A stretch of DNA of 51,086 nucleotides from IMG/VR virus record IMGVR_UViG_3300044451_000174, positions 74,722 to 125,807 of that record, one strand, 5' to 3'. Shown piece after piece: positions 47,907 through 51,086 of this stretch; positions within the stretch are counted from its first letter, which is position 1, and each line of letters opens with the position of its first letter. The position numbers and the translations under genes were made by a program. Below the pieces are notes generated by a model. The model had not been told where the DNA came from and searched no databases. It saw only the letters and a program-made list of their open reading frames with translations. The stretch comes from a virus.

Positions 47907-47926
47907 GGAAACGTCTCATCCTTCGG

Positions 47927-47961
47927 CAAACCACGGGTTCACGCCCGTGGTTTGTTTTTTT
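47927..47961 (+). terminator. Intrinsic terminator
   Basis: CAAACCACGGG-ttcacg-CCCGTGGTTTG, 11-bp perfect stem, then seven T. Confidence 0.95.
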
Positions 47962-47985
47962 GGACACCCTATGTACCTGAGTTGA

Positions 47986-48501
47986 TCAGAAAATCGCCCC
48001 GGACTCGCCGAGGGTTTTGAAAAGGGCCATCAGGTGTTTGCACATGCCCGACATCTCTGCCGGATTCACAGCCGCGCCGCTCCCGTCGTATTTCTTTCTC
48101 TTGTTTCCAAAAAGTGAACCGTCAACCCAGTCGTAGTAGTTGAACCGCCACTGGAAGTCCGGGCAATTGCACCTCAGCATCAAATCCGTTCCGCCCGACT
48201 CGAACCGCTCGAATGCGTACCGCTTGTCGTCTGCGACGATCTCGAACAGCCCGGTTCCGGGGCGACCGTAGTTGACGCCCTTGAACAAGATCATGGGGCG
48301 GTAGTCCGTTCCCTTGACCGTATTGTGTGCCTGTGCGGAAATGAAGAGGGTCTTTACTCCTAGATATGGTGTCCACTCCAGTTGGTCGATCTCGATTTGA
48401 TCAACGACGTGCTGGCGGTAGCGGGTTTTCGGGAACGCCCTGACGCTACTGTCGTGGAGTTCGGCTTGGGTGCTTTCGGCGAGCCACCGGCTGAAATTCA
48501 T
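47986..48501 (-). CDS. SWIM-type zinc-finger protein
   Basis: 171 residues from MNFSRWLAESTQAEL; the frame is open further upstream but shadow-like. LRCNCPDFQWRF (Cys111, Cys113) and MSGMCKHLMALF (Cys154, His156) form the C-x-C...C-x-H SWIM finger, which binds DNA or proteins. Between them lies FNYYDWVDGSLFGNKRKK. The start NFSRWLAES is a loose capsid-targeting-like peptide. Confidence 0.75.
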   Translation of the reverse strand: MNFSRWLAESTQAELHDSSVRAFPKTRYRQHVVDQIEIDQLEWTPYLGVKTLFISAQAHNTVKGTDYRPMILFKGVNYGRPGTGLFEIVADDKRYAFERFESGGTDLMLRCNCPDFQWRFNYYDWVDGSLFGNKRKKYDGSGAAVNPAEMSGMCKHLMALFKTLGESGAIF

Positions 48502-48542
48502 GGAGTGTTTCACAAACCTATCTAGTGAAACTAAGGTAGAGT

Positions 48543-48869
48543 ATGAGCCAACTTGTTGATGCACAGGGTGTACCATTCGACCTTCCGCCCGCACCGATGG
48601 GGGTGGACGGCAAACCGAAGAAGCGGTTCGAGGTGCGGTTAAATCTCGTCGGGGGCGGGCTTCAAAAAGAAGTCTACATCGACGGCGAAAAACTGGACTG
48701 GTCAATCGACATCGCTTCGTTCGTTGACGCCCATAGAATGGGATTGAAGTACAAACTCGAAATACAAAAGAGCATTGCACAACACTTCACCAAATCTGTC
48801 GGAGAAGTCCTCGGCAGATTCGTGAGTATCGCCGAAATCAAAAACGCCATTCAGACCGGGTGGATCTAA
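48543..48869 (+). CDS. Hypothetical protein upstream of the aminotransferase
   Basis: 108 residues after AAGGTAGAGT. Pro-rich start (VPFDLPPAPMG), a beta hairpin (FEVRLNLVGGGLQKEVYIDG) and a helical C-terminus (GEVLGRFVSIAEIKNAI). Its TAA shares a base with the aminotransferase ATG, so both are coupled. No family recognised. Confidence 0.7.
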   Translation: MSQLVDAQGVPFDLPPAPMGVDGKPKKRFEVRLNLVGGGLQKEVYIDGEKLDWSIDIASFVDAHRMGLKYKLEIQKSIAQHFTKSVGEVLGRFVSIAEIKNAIQTGWI

Positions 48870-50161
48870 TGCTCGACCAAATCGCGACCGAAGATGCAGT
48901 TGAAATCATCCGGCGTCACACCATCGGCGACGGATACCCGTTCGTCGTATCGCTCGACAGCCACATGAGCAGGCTCATTGATGAAAAGAACAATGTCTGG
49001 TACATCGACTGCGTTTCGCAATACGCCAGTCAACCTCTCGGCTGGAACCACCCGGCACTGGGGGTGCTTGACAAGGACGCACCCAAACTCATCAAACACA
49101 AAATAGCGAATCCAGACTTCTACACGAAAGAGAAGGCCCGGTTCGTTCGCGACATCGCCGACGTACTGCCGGACTTCAAATACTTCTTCTTCGTAGAGGG
49201 CGGCAGCCTCGCGGTCGAAAACGCACTGAAGGTCGCGTTCGACTGGAAGGCCCAGAAGATCGGTTGCCCGCCGACAATTACTCCAGACTTCGACGTGGTT
49301 CACCTGAAGCACGCATTCCACGGTCGGAGCGGCTACACCCTGTCTTTGACGAACACGACTCCCGACAAAACGATGTGGTTCCCGACGTTCAAGTGGACCC
49401 GCGTCGATCCGCCGGCCGTCAACCTGTACCCGGACCCGGACGAACAGTTGGCTGTCGAGGAACGGGTGCTGAGGGAGATCTGGCACGCGATGACTTCTCG
49501 AACGGTCGCCGCGTTCATCATGGAACCGATCCAGGGTGAAGGCGGCGACAACTACTTCACCCCGCGATTCTTCAAGATGCTGCGAGAGATGTGCGACGAA
49601 CTGGAAGTGTTGCTGATTTTTGACGAGGTGCAAACAGGCGTCGGCATCACCGGAAAGATGTGGGCGTACCAGCACTACGGCGTAGTTCCCGACATCATTT
49701 CGTTCGGCAAGAAGACACAAGTCTGTGGGATTGCGGCCACGGGACGCATCGAAGACGTGAACCACGTCTTCAAGGCGAGTAGCCGGATCAACAGCACTTG
49801 GGGCGGCAACATCGTAGACATGGTGAGGTTCTCGGCGATCAAATACGCCATAGAACAAGAAAACATGCTCGAATCGGTCAACAAGGTTGGAGAACACCTG
49901 CGTTCTCGACTGAAAGAAATGCCGCTGATCAAAAACGTCCGTGGACTGGGACTGATGGTCGCTTTCGATATGGAAGACGCGGCCCAAAGGGACGCGATGC
50001 TCGAAGCAATGGAAAAGAACTACCTGCTCGCTTTGAAGTGCGGCCCGAAGTCGATCCGACTCAGACCGCACCTGACTTTTTCGTTATCGGACGCCAACAC
50101 CGCATGTGAAGCCATCTCAAAGGCGATCACATGTATCCGGCCTTCGGTTTCGGCGGAATGA
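48869..50161 (+). CDS. lat: L-lysine 6-aminotransferase (class III PLP aminotransferase)
   Basis: 430 residues from ATG 48869 (TAATG overlap); a GTG three codons earlier is possible. The class III PLP fold is complete: FVEGGSLAVENALKVAFDWK (108-127), HAFHGRSGYTLSLTNT (148-163), AAFIMEPIQGEGGDN (214-228), IFDEVQTGVG (250-259, Asp252 for PLP) and SFGKKTQVCGI (278-288, Schiff-base Lys281/282), then SRINSTWGGN. FGKKTQVCG and HGRSGYTLSLTNT are hallmarks of lysine 6-transaminase, which moves the epsilon-amino group of lysine to 2-oxoglutarate, giving 2-aminoadipate semialdehyde. Its role in infection is unknown. Confidence 0.9.
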   Translation: MLDQIATEDAVEIIRRHTIGDGYPFVVSLDSHMSRLIDEKNNVWYIDCVSQYASQPLGWNHPALGVLDKDAPKLIKHKIANPDFYTKEKARFVRDIADVLPDFKYFFFVEGGSLAVENALKVAFDWKAQKIGCPPTITPDFDVVHLKHAFHGRSGYTLSLTNTTPDKTMWFPTFKWTRVDPPAVNLYPDPDEQLAVEERVLREIWHAMTSRTVAAFIMEPIQGEGGDNYFTPRFFKMLREMCDELEVLLIFDEVQTGVGITGKMWAYQHYGVVPDIISFGKKTQVCGIAATGRIEDVNHVFKASSRINSTWGGNIVDMVRFSAIKYAIEQENMLESVNKVGEHLRSRLKEMPLIKNVRGLGLMVAFDMEDAAQRDAMLEAMEKNYLLALKCGPKSIRLRPHLTFSLSDANTACEAISKAITCIRPSVSAE

Positions 50162-50993
50162 TGCTCTTGAAGAACTCGTCGTCTTGACGCTTCTGAATGT
50201 TGTGGTACTCGTTCAAGGCGTCACCGATACAAGCTCTCCAGTCATGGAAGTGCTTGGACCAGACGAAGTTCTTGTTGTCTTTACCCGAATTGATGTAACG
50301 CTTGATCTCGTCCTCGGCCTGCTTCCAGTGGGCCTTCTTATCCCACCAGTCGTTACCGTGAAGATCGTCGCCTTTCGACGTGTCACCCCTGCCGTGTGCG
50401 GCTTCCTTCTGCTTGCGAATGTGTTCGGCGCGGCTCGCGACCCACCGGGTCCAGTCGGGCGTACCCTCGACGGGCAGTTTATTCTTCCACTCATCGTGTT
50501 CCGCGTCTTGGAGTGGAGTGTGCGGCTCGTCCATCTTTTCCGCTGGTGGTGTCGCAACGCCGGGCGGCGTTTCGCGGCTCAGTTGACGACGGGACTTGCC
50601 CATGTCGGCGAGCGACTGAGACACGTCTTCTTCGCTAATCTCGCCAAGTTCGTGTTCGAGTTCGGAAAGGCTCTTTTCAACGCGGGTGAGCGTTTCGTCA
50701 ATCTTGTCGAACCGCTTCGGGCCGTAGATTTCGCGAAGCACGTTTCTCAGTGTGGACGTAACGTCACCGCCGCCGCTCCTCTGTTGGCCGAGGTGCTGCG
50801 GTTCGCTCATTGCCTTCTTGAAACTGTGGAAGGCACTCATCATCTGCTGGCCCGGTTTCGAGATCGCTGCCAGAAAACTTTGGATGAGCTTGACGCCCTT
50901 TTCGTGGAACTTGGCGGCATCACCGCTTTCGTGAACGTAGGTGCGGACGCTCACCGCTTCTTTGAGTGGGTACAAGGTGAAGTTCTTTCTCAT
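50127..50993 (-). CDS. Hypothetical helical protein
   Basis: 288 residues (MRKNFTLYPLKEAVSVRTYV). A coiled-coil middle (IDETLTRVEKSLSELEHELG), a Pro-rich linker and a C-terminal Trp/His-rich domain (VWSKHFHDWRACIGDALNEY). Its start overlaps the stop of the upstream partial gene (ATGA) and its end overlaps the aminotransferase gene by 35 bases. No family recognised. Confidence 0.72.
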   Translation of the reverse strand: MRKNFTLYPLKEAVSVRTYVHESGDAAKFHEKGVKLIQSFLAAISKPGQQMMSAFHSFKKAMSEPQHLGQQRSGGGDVTSTLRNVLREIYGPKRFDKIDETLTRVEKSLSELEHELGEISEEDVSQSLADMGKSRRQLSRETPPGVATPPAEKMDEPHTPLQDAEHDEWKNKLPVEGTPDWTRWVASRAEHIRKQKEAAHGRGDTSKGDDLHGNDWWDKKAHWKQAEDEIKRYINSGKDNKNFVWSKHFHDWRACIGDALNEYHNIQKRQDDEFFKSIIPPKPKAGYM

Positions 50994-51086
50994 CGAGTCT
51001 TCCTTTTCTTCGGTTGCGGTACGCCCGCAAGAATCAAGGCTTCGGCGAACACGTCGCCTCTGTGTACTGTGTGCGACGGATAATAT
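50990..51086 (-). CDS. C-terminal end of a gene continuing beyond the window
   Basis: The last about 31 codons of a minus-strand frame, reading HTVHRGDVFAEALILAGVPQ then PKKRKTR and TGA. The stop overlaps the ATG of 50127-50993 (ATGA). Product unknown. Confidence 0.6.
   Translation of the reverse strand, partial: YYPSHTVHRGDVFAEALILAGVPQPKKRKTR

Noticed and set aside
48866-50071. 401-codon minus-strand frame
   Set aside because: Antisense of the clearly identified aminotransferase.
50106-51083. 325-codon + strand frame at the right end
   Set aside because: Antisense of 50127-50993 and of the partial gene at 50990; hydrophobic shadow composition.
1-51086. tRNA genes
   Set aside because: Reading the intergenic gaps I saw no cloverleaf with a T-arm GTTCRA and matching acceptor; this was by eye, so a covariance scan (tRNAscan-SE) would be decisive.

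Overview
This window is part of a large tailed-phage genome with a T4-like head module. It holds a terminase large subunit, a gp20-type portal (interrupted by an intein), a gp21-type prohead protease, a coiled-coil scaffold and a gp23-type major capsid protein, in T4 order on the + strand between about 20.1 and 35.0 kb. Around it lie about 65 densely packed genes on both strands, many tail-to-tail with short overlaps, and many small unknown proteins. I found no tRNA, rRNA, insertion sequence, integrase or CRISPR array. The DNA is fairly GC-rich apart from AT-rich islands over two homing endonucleases, a GIY-YIG gene and a few unknown genes. The host cannot be read directly. The C-terminal half of the lipoprotein-like gene at 18894-19628 (charged linker, then a WGTLPPEKRAK...YFKALN tail) resembles proteins common in Planctomycetes, so a planctomycete-type host is a weak inference.

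Layout. 1-6.1 kb: a repeat-rich beta-structured protein entering from the left, surface/sugar-type genes, homing endonuclease 1, an apparent structural protein with a strong terminator, and a GT9 glycosyltransferase. 6.1-13.2 kb: an actin-like ATPase and its downstream neighbour, a tandem DUF5659-like protein, a large disordered protein, a TOPRIM primase and a divergent PD-(D/E)XK/Fe-S nuclease. 13.2-20.1 kb, mostly minus strand: virion-like proteins, an aspartate-repeat protein, a thermolysin-like zinc protease, a CYTH triphosphate-tunnel protein, a secreted planctomycete-like protein and a ferritin-like protein. 20.1-35 kb: the head module, interrupted by a sulfotransferase-like gene, a GT4 glycosyltransferase, a pyruvyltransferase-like gene and a GxGL-repeat fibre-like protein. 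35-41.2 kb: J-domain protein, HNH protein, papain-like protease, a GIY-YIG/MerR-type HTH fusion with a palindromic operator, and two GT-A glycosyltransferases. 41.2-51.1 kb: PPP-type phosphatase, homing endonucleases 2 and 3, SLOG/YpsA-like protein, PD-(D/E)XK nuclease, a small protein copying the capsid-protein C-terminal motif, a SWIM-finger protein and an L-lysine 6-aminotransferase.

How the parts may work together. Several unrelated small proteins begin with a T4 capsid-targeting-like peptide (TFxEYV and looser variants), and a gp21-type protease that could clip it is present. This suggests a set of internal, co-injected proteins. Many genes follow an AT box (TAAATA or TATATA) that resembles the T4 late promoter core. 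One class has a Shine-Dalgarno sequence between box and start; another has exactly four bases between box and ATG and no ribosome site, suggesting leaderless late mRNAs. Several + strand late-type genes end in chains of hairpins closed by an intrinsic terminator. The glycan genes (GT9, GT4, two GT-A, pyruvyl- and sulfo-transferase-like) together imply modification of virion or host-surface glycans.
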